NCBI GenBank assembly: GCA_947503155.1
Contig: CANNCL010000001.1
Span: 1,143,999 to 1,207,998, forward strand
Direction of reading: 5' to 3'
Source of the DNA: an uncultured Erythrobacter sp.
GTDB lineage: Bacteria; Pseudomonadota; Alphaproteobacteria; Sphingomonadales; Sphingomonadaceae
Length of the DNA stretch: 64,000 nucleotides
Below, one piece after another: positions 8,419 to 15,923 of the stretch; the stretch's first letter is position 1; each line of letters opens with the position of its first letter. The notes beneath the pieces are model-generated. The model had not been told where the DNA came from and searched no databases. It was given only the letters and a program-made list of their open reading frames with translations. The translations under genes were made by a program, and so were the position numbers.

Positions 8419-9095
8419 TTGGGCGAATGATCGGCTGAGAGCGACGCGCAGCTGGCAAACCGTTCATAGGTTCCGCTGAGGCTCGATTCGGGCTGACCCT
8501 GCGCCGCATCGACCAATTTGAGATAATCTTTCTGCGGCAGCTCCACCGCGCCCATAGAGGCAAGGTGGTCGGTCATGAATTGGCAATCGAGCAACTTAAA
8601 CCCGGCCTCTCTTAAAATCGCGACCAACCAACAAAGCGCAACCTTGCTGGCATTGTCAGAGAGGCTGAACATGCTTTCGCCGCAAAACACTTGGTCGAAG
8701 GAAACGCCGTAAAGCCCGCCAACAAGCAGCTCATCCCCATCCACTTCGACCCAGCATTCAACCGAATGGGCATGGCCGGCGCGGTGAAGACCGGAATAGC
8801 TGGCGATGATTCGCTCGCTGATCCAGCTTTCAGGGTGGCCGGGGCGCGGAGCGGCGCATGCGCGGATCACATCTTCGAACGCGCGATTGAGTGTGACGGT
8901 GAAACGCGGCGCGCGCAGAGCTTTGCGCAGGCTTTTTGAAACATGCAGACCGTCCAGAGGGATGATCGCGCGGTCGCGCGGCTCGACCCAGAAAATGTCC
9001 TGATCCTCGCGCTTATCCGCCATTGGGAAAATCCCGCTGCGATAGGCGAGCAGCAGGGTTTCAACCGGTATGGGGGTGCGCAAAGGCGAATGCAT
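8367..9095 (-). CDS. aat: Leucyl/phenylalanyl-tRNA--protein transferase
   Basis: 242 residues from ATG 9095, where the family's usual PVETLLLAYRSGIFPMA begins. Aat transfers Leu or Phe from tRNA to proteins with N-terminal Arg or Lys and so feeds the N-end rule pathway. Typical motifs are FWVEPRDRAIIPLDGLHVSKSLRK, HAHSVECWVEVDGDELLVGGLYG, VFCGESMFS and LLDCQFMTDHLASMGAVELP. The C-terminus (SPGKLIAQSLTQTS) is also typical, so the 52-base antisense overlap with the DUF2155 gene is probably genuine. Confidence 0.93.
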   Translation of the reverse strand: MHSPLRTPIPVETLLLAYRSGIFPMADKREDQDIFWVEPRDRAIIPLDGLHVSKSLRKALRAPRFTVTLNRAFEDVIRACAAPRPGHPESWISERIIASYSGLHRAGHAHSVECWVEVDGDELLVGGLYGVSFDQVFCGESMFSLSDNASKVALCWLVAILREAGFKLLDCQFMTDHLASMGAVELPQKDYLKLVDAAQGQPESSLSGTYERFASCASLSADHSPNHSSPGKLIAQSLTQTS

Positions 9096-9189
9096 AATGA
9101 CGCGCTGTCTATCAGTGCGAACGAGCGACGCTAGTACGTATGCGACCAGAGGTGGCCGAAAGCGGGCAATCATCGATTGCCTATCCCTC

Positions 9190-9218
9190 TTGCCTATATG
9201 GGCGACCTTCGATATTGG
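9190..9218 (+). promoter_or_regulatory. Candidate sigma-70 promoter of tRNA-Trp
   Basis: TTGCCT at 9190-9195 and TATTGG at 9213-9218 are separated by 17 bases, giving a predicted start near 9225, just ahead of the mature tRNA at 9232. A 7-bp inverted repeat (GGCAATC atc GATTGCC) lies a little upstream, around 9163-9179. Both boxes are imperfect, so this is a candidate only. Confidence 0.4.
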
Positions 9219-9231
9219 GCGCGGCTTGCGT

Positions 9232-9307
9232 AGGGGCGTAGCTCAGTTGGTAGAGCGTCGGTCTCCAAAACCGAAGGTCCAGAGTTCGAGTCTCTGTGCC
9301 CCTGCCA
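9232..9307 (+). tRNA. tRNA-Trp (anticodon CCA)
   Basis: A complete cloverleaf: the acceptor 5' strand at 9232-9238 pairs with 9297-9303 (one G-U), the D-stem is GCTC/GAGC, the anticodon stem is TCGGT/ACCGA, and the loop CTCCAAA has CCA at 9265-9267. The T-arm contains GTTCGAG. Discriminator G at 9304 and a genomically encoded CCA at 9305-9307 follow. tRNA-Trp sits before secE-nusG in many alphaproteobacteria; here a leftward AGCS transporter separates them. Confidence 0.97.
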
Positions 9308-9316
9308 TTTCATTTA

Positions 9317-9352
9317 ATTGTGCCCGCACCCCAGATGGGACGCGGACACAAT
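9317..9352. terminator. Imperfect hairpin between convergent tRNA-Trp and AGCS gene
   Basis: ATTGTG at 9317-9322 pairs with CACAAT at 9347-9352; CCGC with GCGG and CCC with GGG continue the stem after mismatches, closing on an AGAT loop. There is no T-run on either side, so it may be a processing signal or a Rho-assisted terminator rather than an intrinsic one. Confidence 0.4.
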
Positions 9353-9359
9353 CAATCCC

Positions 9360-10877
9360 TCAATATTCCTCTGGTTCTTCTGGCGTGTCGGCTGTGTGCG
9401 TTTCACCCGCATCACGAATGCCTTGCGCCAATTTGAACACCACACCGGATAGCAATAGCAGCGCCAACAGGTTTGGCAGCGCCATCGCGGCGTTCGAGAT
9501 ATCGCCCAAGCGCCAGACCAGTTCAGATGGCTGTGCCGCAGCAAACCAGATCACCAAGCACCAAACGACGCGCCAGATGATGTGGAGCAGTTTTTCACCG
9601 CCCCGTGTCGAGCCAGGAACGCGGTCATAAATGAATGTGATAGCCCGCTCGCCGTAATAGCTCCACGTCAGCAAAGTGGTGAAAACAAACAGAATGAGCG
9701 CAATACTCGCGACCAACGTTCCAATAGGAATGCCAACCAGTTGAACCGGGAAAGCAGCGGCAAATGCGCCGCTGGTCATTTCAAACCCGACCTTATCCGA
9801 TTGCCAAGCATGCAACACCGCTTGACCTTCATTGGTAAAGTCACCGCGCACAGTAAGGATCACTAGCGCTGTCATTGTGCAGATGACGATTGTGTCGATG
9901 AACGTGCCCAGCATCGCCATGCGGCCCTGCTGTTCCGGATCATTGGTCTGCGCAACCGCGTGAGCGATGGCTGTCGAACCCTGGCCCGCCTCATTGGAGA
10001 ACAACCCGCGCGCAACCCCCGCCCGGATCGCTAGCATTAGAATGCCTCCGGCGAAGCCACCGGCCGCCGCATCGAAGCCAAACGCGCTTTTGAAAATCAG
10101 TGCAAAGGTTTCTGGCAGATCGCCAAAGTTCAAGGTCAGCGCGATCACCGCCATGATGACATAGGCGCCCGCCATGAACGGAATGACTTTTTCCGCCACG
10201 CTACCGATGCTTTTGATCCCGCCAATAATGACGACGAAAACCAGAATCGCAACAATCGCGCCGCCGATGGCTTCTTCGATACCGAACAGTTCATTTATCC
10301 CGTCGGCCACCGCGTTGGCTTGGATCGAATTGCCTGTCACCAGCGCAGAGAACAAAGTCCCGATGCAAAAGACAATTGCGAGCCATGTCCATTTCGGCCC
10401 TAGGCCCATCATGATGTAAGTCATCGGGCCGCCGCGATAGACGCCGTCTGATGTTTTTTCTCGGTATCGGATGGCCAGTGACCCTTCGGCAAAGGCCAGC
10501 GCCATGCCGACCAGCGCAGTAATCCACATCCAGAAGATTGCACCGGGTCCGCCCAGTGCAATCGCGGTGGCTACGCCTGCGAGGTTACCTGTACCGACCT
10601 GTCCAGATAGAGCCGTGGAAAGCGCGGCAAATGGCGAGATCTCGCCGTCGCCCGAACTTTTGCGGGCGGCGAACAGGCCGGCAAAGGCGCTGCCCAGTTT
10701 GCGTATTGGGTAAAATTTCAGACCGATCATAATCCAAAGGCCGATCCCCAAAAGGATGATCGTCATTGGCGGGAAAGGAATGACTTCCGCCCCATTCCAG
10801 GTCCCGCCCCAGATGAAATCCGAAACATTCGTAATCGGCGCAATCCATGCTTCGGCGCCCGACGGTGCTACAGCCAT
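9360..10877 (-). CDS. Alanine/glycine:cation symporter (AGCS family)
   Basis: 505 residues with about 11 membrane helices. Family signatures are PFAALSTALSGQVGTGNLAGVATAIALGGPG (read at about residues 80-110), FWMWITALVGMALAFAEGSLAIRYRE and GVARGLFSNEAGQGSTAIAHA. AGCS proteins take up alanine or glycine with Na+ or H+. The gene is transcribed alone, away from secE, and its upstream region of nearly 300 bases shows no riboswitch I can recognise. The specific amino acid cannot be told from sequence alone. Confidence 0.9.
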   Translation of the reverse strand: MAVAPSGAEAWIAPITNVSDFIWGGTWNGAEVIPFPPMTIILLGIGLWIMIGLKFYPIRKLGSAFAGLFAARKSSGDGEISPFAALSTALSGQVGTGNLAGVATAIALGGPGAIFWMWITALVGMALAFAEGSLAIRYREKTSDGVYRGGPMTYIMMGLGPKWTWLAIVFCIGTLFSALVTGNSIQANAVADGINELFGIEEAIGGAIVAILVFVVIIGGIKSIGSVAEKVIPFMAGAYVIMAVIALTLNFGDLPETFALIFKSAFGFDAAAGGFAGGILMLAIRAGVARGLFSNEAGQGSTAIAHAVAQTNDPEQQGRMAMLGTFIDTIVICTMTALVILTVRGDFTNEGQAVLHAWQSDKVGFEMTSGAFAAAFPVQLVGIPIGTLVASIALILFVFTTLLTWSYYGERAITFIYDRVPGSTRGGEKLLHIIWRVVWCLVIWFAAAQPSELVWRLGDISNAAMALPNLLALLLLSGVVFKLAQGIRDAGETHTADTPEEPEEY

Positions 10878-11171
10878 TTGTGGCTATCCCCTTATGATTT
10901 TCCCGAAGACACGCCGATACTTCGGCGTTGTCAGTAAGTAGGCACGCTAGAGCGGGGCGAGCGCAATGGGAAGGGGTGAGTGTTTCTCACGCACCCATTT
11001 GGACGCGTTTGCCAACATTCTTCCGCTTGCCAACAGGACAGAATCTCCTTATCGCGCCCCTGTTCCTTACATCATTAAAACTCTCTGCCCATCTGCGACC
11101 TTGTCCCGGACGGCCCCGAGACCTACCTGATAGCCGGATCAAACATTCATACGCGAAGGCGAGAGGCTCCC

Positions 11172-11396
11172 ATGGCCCCCAATTCAAAAGCTGACGATAA
11201 AAAGCGCAAGACATCGATTCCTGAATTTGTGAATCAGGTGCGTACGGAAACCAGTAAGGTCGTTTGGCCGACCCGCGAAGAGACCATTCGTACTGCGATT
11301 TTCGTGTTCATCTTTATGGTGATCCTGTCGCTGTTCTTCTTTGGCATCGACAGCGTCTTTAACGCCCTCGTCAATTTCCTTCTGACGCTCGCATAA
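11172..11396 (+). CDS. secE: Preprotein translocase subunit SecE
   Basis: 74 residues. A basic N-terminus is followed by the conserved FVNQVRTETSKVVWPTREET segment and one transmembrane helix (AIFVFIFMVILSLFFFGIDS). This is the usual short single-span form. SecE holds the SecY channel together in the inner membrane. nusG starts 38 bases downstream and the pair is almost certainly one transcript. The promoter should lie in 10878-11171, which otherwise holds nothing I can name. Confidence 0.95.
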   Translation: MAPNSKADDKKRKTSIPEFVNQVRTETSKVVWPTREETIRTAIFVFIFMVILSLFFFGIDSVFNALVNFLLTLA

Positions 11397-11433
11397 GCGC
11401 GCCAGACACCCACTCACGTTTTAAGGACTTCGC

Positions 11434-11970
11434 ATGTCTCGCTGGTACATCATCCACGCTTATTCCGGCTTTGAAAACAAAGTGAAGGAAGCGATCATTT
11501 CCGAAGCTGAACGGCTTGGATTGACCGAAGGCGTTGAGGAAATCGAAGTCCCGACTGAAACCATCACCGAAGTGAAACGCGGTAAGAAGGTTCAGGTCGA
11601 ACGCAAATTTATGCCGGGTTATGTGCTCGCCAAATTGCGCATGAATGACGACATTTATCACCTCGTCAAAAACACGCCGAAAGTGACTGGCTTCCTAGGC
11701 AATAACAACAAGCCGCAAGCGATCAGCGAGAAAGAAGCTGCGCGCTACTTTGGCGGCGTTGAAGAAGCGAAGGCTGCGCCTAAGCAGCAAATCAGCGTCG
11801 ATTACGAAATTGGCGATTCGGTCAAAGTGCTCGACGGTCCATTCGCAAGCTTCAACGGCGTGGTCGAGGAACTCGATTTCGACAAAGCCAAGGTCAAGGT
11901 CAGCGTGTCGATCTTTGGCCGTCCAACATTGGTCGAACTCGATTTCGAGCAGGTCGAACTCAGCAAGTAA
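11434..11970 (+). CDS. nusG: Transcription termination/antitermination protein NusG
   Basis: 178 residues. The NGN domain begins WYIIHAYSGFENKVKEAI, with VQVERKFMPGYVLAKLRM following. The C-terminal KOW domain is GDSVKVLDGPFASFNGVVEE. NusG binds RNA polymerase, suppresses pausing and links it to Rho or the ribosome. It follows secE in the standard order. The next genes in the usual cluster (rplK-rplA) appear only 2.7 kb further on, after four unrelated genes. Confidence 0.96.
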   Translation: MSRWYIIHAYSGFENKVKEAIISEAERLGLTEGVEEIEVPTETITEVKRGKKVQVERKFMPGYVLAKLRMNDDIYHLVKNTPKVTGFLGNNNKPQAISEKEAARYFGGVEEAKAAPKQQISVDYEIGDSVKVLDGPFASFNGVVEELDFDKAKVKVSVSIFGRPTLVELDFEQVELSK

Positions 11971-12003
11971 GCACTTGCGTCAGGCGTATGGGGCCACGGT
12001 TCG

Positions 12004-12198
12004 ATGAAAACCCGTCCCGGCATCTGTTCTAGGAAAAAGCGTTTCCCAACCCGCGAAGACGCGGAGCGTGCTGCGCAGGCTGCGCCGTTTAAGCTGCGCG
12101 CCTATTCGTGCGAGCTGTGCCGCCAATTTCATCTGACCAGCCGGACTAAAGGGATGAAGATCCCGCGGCATGAATTGGAAGCGAAAAGAGGCGAGTGA
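12004..12198 (+). CDS. Small CxxC/His protein, probable zinc ribbon
   Basis: A 64-residue basic protein 33 bases after nusG on the same strand. It has Cys8, then YSCELCRQFHLTS with Cys36, Cys39 and His43. That CxxC(x3)H spacing plus the earlier cysteine suggests one zinc site, and the 'YxCxxCxxFHLTS' form recalls short zinc-ribbon proteins in phages and actinobacteria. Function is unknown; nucleic-acid or ribosome binding is a guess from charge and neighbourhood. It is probably co-transcribed with secE-nusG. Confidence 0.65.
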   Translation: MKTRPGICSRKKRFPTREDAERAAQAAPFKLRAYSCELCRQFHLTSRTKGMKIPRHELEAKRGE

Positions 12199-12229
12199 TG
12201 CTGATTACCTTCGCCCCGTTCGGCCCTCT

Positions 12230-13060
12230 TTAAACCGGCCAGAACGGCTGACCCGCCAGCGCTTGAACATAGAGCGCACCCGCGATCCCGACCTGGACCA
12301 GCGTAACACCGGTCACGACAGCAACAGCATTCCAGCCATTCCGGTCGGCTAGCCATCCGGCGAATGGGACGGTTTGCATCAAATGCAGGCTGACAAAATG
12401 CGCCGGCCGCAGGTCGCCATATTCGCGGCTCCAGCCAAAGAACGGCACGGTCGCGCCGCCGCCAGTTAATGGCGCACCAACATACCGGCCCATGCCCGAC
12501 ATGGTGAAACCGAAATACAAAGTAGAGGCGAAGGCAATCGACAGCCCCACAATCGCGCCGAGCCAAAGCCCTTTGCGGCTGCGATCACCTTTGCGCCAGA
12601 TTTGGACCGCTAGTGCCATTGCAATTGTCATCAGAAAAAATGCGCCAAGGCCCATCAAGGCGTACATCAACCCTTCAAATTCGCTGTCAAAATTGAAATG
12701 AGATCGCTTTGCCTGCGCCGCCTGTATGGCGACCCAAGCATATTCGAACACCAGCGCGCCGGCCGCCAGATACGAGAATATGAGCAGCAATGGCCCCTTT
12801 CGGGTTTCCCTTGGGACCAATTGCAGCAAAACGCCGATGGTGAAGAAGTGCAGGCCAAGCGACACGTTGAATTTCTGAGGCTTGGTCCAAACCGCAGCAC
12901 TGTCGAGCATCCGCGTGTCCAACAGCCATGCGGGCGTGAACACGACAAAACTGGCAATCATGAACACTGCCAGCGTCAGATTGAGCCGGGTAACGTGGTC
13001 ATTATCGAGCGCCGGTGCGAGCGCAATCCAGCTTTGTTTTGGGTTGGGTGCGGCGATCAT
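12230..13060 (-). CDS. Uncharacterised polytopic membrane protein
   Basis: 276 residues with seven or so hydrophobic segments, among them LNLTLAVFMIASFVVF, LGLHFFTIGVLLQLV, LLLIFSYLAAGALVFEYAWV, MGLGAFFLMTIAMALAVQIW and WLGAIVGLSIAFASTLYFGF. I do not recognise the family. The ATG overlaps the stop of the ABA4-like gene (ATGA), so the two are translationally coupled and presumably act together. Conserved-looking polar positions include HFFTIG and RPAHFVSLHLMQ. An involvement in pigment or membrane lipid chemistry would be inferred only from the ABA4 partner. Confidence 0.75.
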   Translation of the reverse strand: MIAAPNPKQSWIALAPALDNDHVTRLNLTLAVFMIASFVVFTPAWLLDTRMLDSAAVWTKPQKFNVSLGLHFFTIGVLLQLVPRETRKGPLLLIFSYLAAGALVFEYAWVAIQAAQAKRSHFNFDSEFEGLMYALMGLGAFFLMTIAMALAVQIWRKGDRSRKGLWLGAIVGLSIAFASTLYFGFTMSGMGRYVGAPLTGGGATVPFFGWSREYGDLRPAHFVSLHLMQTVPFAGWLADRNGWNAVAVVTGVTLVQVGIAGALYVQALAGQPFWPV

Positions 13061-13527
13061 GCCGGCACCTTCGAGGGTTCTTCTAGAGTAACGTCAGCCG
13101 CGCCGTCTTTGCGGAAGTAACCGGCACGCATTGCTAAAAATGTCGCCAAACCCACCGGACCGAACATGAAGGTCGCGATCAAGATTGGGGCCTGAATGAC
13201 GCGGTTTACGCCGATTTTGTCTGCTTCCACCGCGATCCAACCGCCAATAAACAGATCAAATGCGAGGTAATGGACCCACCCCGCAAGCAGCATTTCGCGC
13301 GTACCAAGCAAAGCGGCCACTTGGTCTAAAGAGCCATAACCGCCGCCCTCCACTCCGAAAAAATGCGTCATCGCAAAACCGGCATAGAGCAACGACAATC
13401 CGAACGGGATCACATAGCGCGGGATTGCCGTTAGGAGGGCCCACCGACGCGGCAGGAAAACTAGGATGAGCCAGCCGAGCATAGCTGCCTGCCCGGCATA
13501 GCCGAACCATTGATCGAGTGTTGGCAC
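13057..13527 (-). CDS. ABA4-like family protein (DUF4281)
   Basis: 156 residues starting at GTG 13527, with AAGGAAG upstream. Four membrane helices and the family segments PRYVIPFGLSLLYAGF, GYGSLDQVAALLGTREMLLAGWVHYLAFDLFIG and QAPILIATFMFGPVGLATFL match the ABA4-like family. Plant ABA4 is needed for neoxanthin synthesis; the bacterial role is not established, though carotenoid-making sphingomonads commonly carry it. It is the first gene of a two-gene operon, and a perfect inverted repeat lies 44-67 bases upstream. Confidence 0.8.
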   Translation of the reverse strand: MPTLDQWFGYAGQAAMLGWLILVFLPRRWALLTAIPRYVIPFGLSLLYAGFAMTHFFGVEGGGYGSLDQVAALLGTREMLLAGWVHYLAFDLFIGGWIAVEADKIGVNRVIQAPILIATFMFGPVGLATFLAMRAGYFRKDGAADVTLEEPSKVPA

Positions 13528-13570
13528 TCACGCTTCCTTTATAAGCCGCTTGTTTTAAAAATTATTTGGA

Positions 13571-13594
13571 GGTGTATTGATATGGTAATACACC
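13571..13594. promoter_or_regulatory. Candidate operator: 8-bp inverted repeat upstream of the ABA4-like operon
   Basis: GGTGTATT at 13571-13578 and AATACACC at 13587-13594 are perfect inverted arms eight bases apart. The AT-rich centre and spacing suit a dimeric helix-turn-helix repressor such as GntR/YtrA or PadR types. No such regulator gene is in the window. It lies in the 138-base gap between pspA and the ABA4-like gene. Confidence 0.5.
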
Positions 13595-13665
13595 AATATC
13601 GTCAAGCGCCAGACCCCAGACGTCAGGCGCAATGGAGTGTAGTTTTCGCTTAGCTTTACCGACGA

Positions 13666-14346
13666 TCAGGACAGCTTTTTTGAAGCCGCCTTCATCGCTT
13701 CCAATTCCGCGTCGATCGCGCTCGCTTGGGATAATGCGGCGATTTCAGCGTCGGCATTGGCAATTGCCGCTTCACTGCCCTCGGCAGGAACGCTTTCATT
13801 AAAATCGAGCCGGCGTTCCAGCTCGTCAATCCGATCCAAACGGCGGGCTGTCCTGCTGTCACGAGTGCCAATTCCCGCGTGTCCCCCCGGGCTCACAGCC
13901 TGCGAGCCAAGGGCAAGACGCGCCGCCCGTGCGACTATGTCCGTGCGTTTCGCGTCCAAGTCCGCAATCGCAGCGTCTAGTTCTGCAACATCTTTCGTCA
14001 GTTGGGCCGCTTCTTCTTGAACTGCCGCCGCATCTGCCATGCCGTTATCGCGTGCCAATAGAGCCGCACGGGCCAAATCCTCACGGCCATGATCAACTGC
14101 GATTTTCGCCTTGGCGGTCCAAGTTTCGGCCTCAGTCCTAAGCTTTTCAGCGTGGCTCTGCGTGCGTTCCTGCTGGCGTTTTGTCATCGTCAATTCGTTA
14201 TGCAGGCTGATCAGAGTTTCTTCCACCTCAGACCGGAGCAATCCCAGCGACTTGGCTGGGTGGGTCGCATTGTTGATCATTGCATCAATGTTGCTGGAAA
14301 CCAGCTCTCGTACTCGAACGGCGACGTGGATCATCCGGGGCCTCAT
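13666..14346 (-). CDS. pspA: PspA/IM30 family protein
   Basis: 226 residues, almost wholly helical and coiled-coil. The start (RVRELVSSNIDAMINNATHPAK) and the central ELTMTKRQQERTQSHAEKLR...AKAKIAVDHGREDLARAALLA match PspA/IM30, an ESCRT-III-like protein that binds damaged inner membrane. A short C-terminal domain after a Gly-rich linker is more variable. No pspB or pspC is adjacent. It is followed on the same strand by the ABA4-like operon, 138 bases away, which has its own candidate operator. Confidence 0.8.
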   Translation of the reverse strand: MRPRMIHVAVRVRELVSSNIDAMINNATHPAKSLGLLRSEVEETLISLHNELTMTKRQQERTQSHAEKLRTEAETWTAKAKIAVDHGREDLARAALLARDNGMADAAAVQEEAAQLTKDVAELDAAIADLDAKRTDIVARAARLALGSQAVSPGGHAGIGTRDSRTARRLDRIDELERRLDFNESVPAEGSEAAIANADAEIAALSQASAIDAELEAMKAASKKLS

Positions 14347-14590
14347 ATTCAGTTGCCGCCTCCTTAACCCGGCGACAAGGTCCGGAAAAGGCTAATATCG
14401 CAAGTAGGATAGCTTGGCGGAACGCCGGGATGCGGACGGCATCGCAAGAACGCATAGGGGTTCCTAATTCGGTACCCATCACTCTTACCTTGCCATTCGC
14501 GGCAAATTCGCTATTTCGCCCGCTCTTGCCCATTAGGGCACGAATCCGCGCGGGAGGTTTGTCACACGGCAGGCCGCTGGACCGCTTAAC

Positions 14591-14641
14591 ATGACCCCGC
14601 ATTCGAAAGAGTCGGGGAACAGTGCGAAAGGAGGCCCATAG
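14591..14641 (+). promoter_or_regulatory. rplK leader: stem-loop inside a 16-codon upstream ORF
   Basis: CCCCG (14595-14599) pairs with CGGGG (14613-14617) and ATTC (14601-14604) with GAGT (14609-14612), closing on a GAAA tetraloop with one bulged C. A start codon at 14591 opens a 16-codon frame whose TAG (14639-14641) overlaps the rplK GTG by one base. The rplK ribosome site AGGAGG (14629-14634) lies within it. In many bacteria L1 represses the rplK-rplA mRNA through its leader, and this hairpin is a candidate for that site; the short frame may be chance. Confidence 0.45.
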
Positions 14642-15069
14642 TGGCCAAGAAAATCGAAGGCTATATTAAGCTGCAAGTCCCCGCAGGCACAGCCAATCCG
14701 TCGCCGCCAATCGGCCCGGCATTGGGTCAGCGCGGCGTTAACATCATGGAATTCTGTAAGGCGTTTAACGCCGCGACTCAGGACCTTGAGAAGAACGCTC
14801 CTATCCCTACCACGATCACGGTCTATGCCGACCGCTCGTTCACCTTCACCACAAAAACACCGCCAGCCAGCTTTCTGATCAAGAAAGCTGCTAAGCTGAA
14901 GTCGGGTTCTAGCGAGCCGGGCAAGACGGTCGCTGGGTCTGTTACGCAGGCACAAGTGAAGGAAATCGCAGAGGTCAAAATGAAAGACCTCAATGCGAAC
15001 GATATTGATCAGGCCATGAAGATCATCGAGGGCTCCGTGCGCTCGATGGGCCTCGAAGTGAAGGGTTGA
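14641..15069 (+). CDS. rplK: 50S ribosomal protein L11
   Basis: 142 residues, standard length, from GTG 14641 with a strong AGGAGG six bases upstream. It opens [20 protein letters not shown], continues [20 protein letters not shown] and has the rRNA-binding C-terminal domain ([16 protein letters not shown]...[18 protein letters not shown]). L11 forms the stalk base with the GTPase centre of the 50S subunit. It is followed after four bases by rplA in the standard order. Confidence 0.97.
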   Translation: MAKKIEGYIKLQVPAGTANPSPPIGPALGQRGVNIMEFCKAFNAATQDLEKNAPIPTTITVYADRSFTFTTKTPPASFLIKKAAKLKSGSSEPGKTVAGSVTQAQVKEIAEVKMKDLNANDIDQAMKIIEGSVRSMGLEVKG

Positions 15070-15073
15070 TCCG

Positions 15074-15763
15074 ATGAAGATGAGCAAGAAGCAAAAAGCT
15101 GCTGCTGAACTCAACCGCGAGAAGCTGTACAGCATCGACGAAGCCATCAAGGTATTGCGCGAACACAAGGTGAAATTTGACGAAACCGTCGAAGTCGCCA
15201 TGAATTTGGGCGTTGATCCTCGCCACGCAGACCAAATGGTTCGCGGAATGGTTTCGCTGCCATCAGGCACCGGTAAAGACGTGAAAGTCGCTGTGTTCGC
15301 ACGCGGCGAGAACGCCGAAAAAGCCACCGCAGCAGGTGCCGACACAGTGGGCGCCGAAGACCTGATGGAAGCCATGCAAGGCGGCGATCTGGATTATGAC
15401 CGCGTTATCGCAACCCCTGACATGATGGGTGTTGTCGGGCGTCTTGGTAAGGTGCTTGGCCCCAAAGGCCTGATGCCGAACCCGAAACTCGGGACCGTGA
15501 CACCAAACGTGGAACAAGCCGTGAAAGACGCCAAAGGCGGCCAAGTTGAATTCCGCGTTGAAAAGATGGGCATCATCCATTCCGGCATCGGCAAATTGTC
15601 GTTCTCGGACGCGGATTTGAAAGCCAACTTTGAAGCCATGACCGGCGCAATCGTGAAAGCGAGACCATCGGGCGCCAAAGGCAAGTATGTGCAGAAGATT
15701 TCGGTCACGTCGACGATGGGCCCTGGCCTAAAGATCGACACGAGCGAGATCGAAGGCGCGTAA
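15074..15763 (+). CDS. rplA: 50S ribosomal protein L1
   Basis: 229 residues, standard length. Motifs include [40 protein letters not shown] and the signature [21 protein letters not shown]1 binds 23S rRNA at the E-site stalk and usually represses its own operon mRNA. ATG 15074 is used; an in-frame ATG two codons later is possible. The usual next genes rplJ-rplL are absent; transcription ends at an intrinsic terminator just downstream. Confidence 0.97.
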   Translation: MKMSKKQKAAAELNREKLYSIDEAIKVLREHKVKFDETVEVAMNLGVDPRHADQMVRGMVSLPSGTGKDVKVAVFARGENAEKATAAGADTVGAEDLMEAMQGGDLDYDRVIATPDMMGVVGRLGKVLGPKGLMPNPKLGTVTPNVEQAVKDAKGGQVEFRVEKMGIIHSGIGKLSFSDADLKANFEAMTGAIVKARPSGAKGKYVQKISVTSTMGPGLKIDTSEIEGA

Positions 15764-15795
15764 GCTTTCTAAGGCTTCTCAACGAACACACATTT

Positions 15796-15830
15796 AAGGG
15801 TCGGCAGCAGCGATGCTTCCGGCCCTTTCT
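15796..15830 (+). terminator. Intrinsic terminator after rplA
   Basis: AAGGGTCGG at 15796-15804 pairs with CCGGCCCTT at 15819-15827 (one T-G wobble) around a 14-base loop and runs into TTTCTTG. It ends the rplK-rplA transcript 33 bases after the stop. Confidence 0.8.
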
Positions 15831-15923
15831 TGCTTGTTGGGGAGGATGACAAACTCCTGCGACCTGCCCCCTAGGCCGGCGCGTGCCGCCATGCGAAATA
15901 GCGGCGATCGGCGGATCAGGAAA

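Noticed and set aside
10878..11171. A possible riboswitch upstream of the AGCS transporter
   Set aside because: I looked for glycine-aptamer-like and other known motifs and saw none; it most likely holds only the promoters of AGCS and secE.
14285..14602. A 105-codon minus-strand frame upstream of pspA
   Set aside because: It has no family match, overlaps the pspA start out of frame and covers the rplK leader; better read as non-coding.
14533..15375. A 280-codon minus-strand frame across rplK and rplA
   Set aside because: Both ribosomal genes are certain on the plus strand; the antisense product is low in order and has no family.
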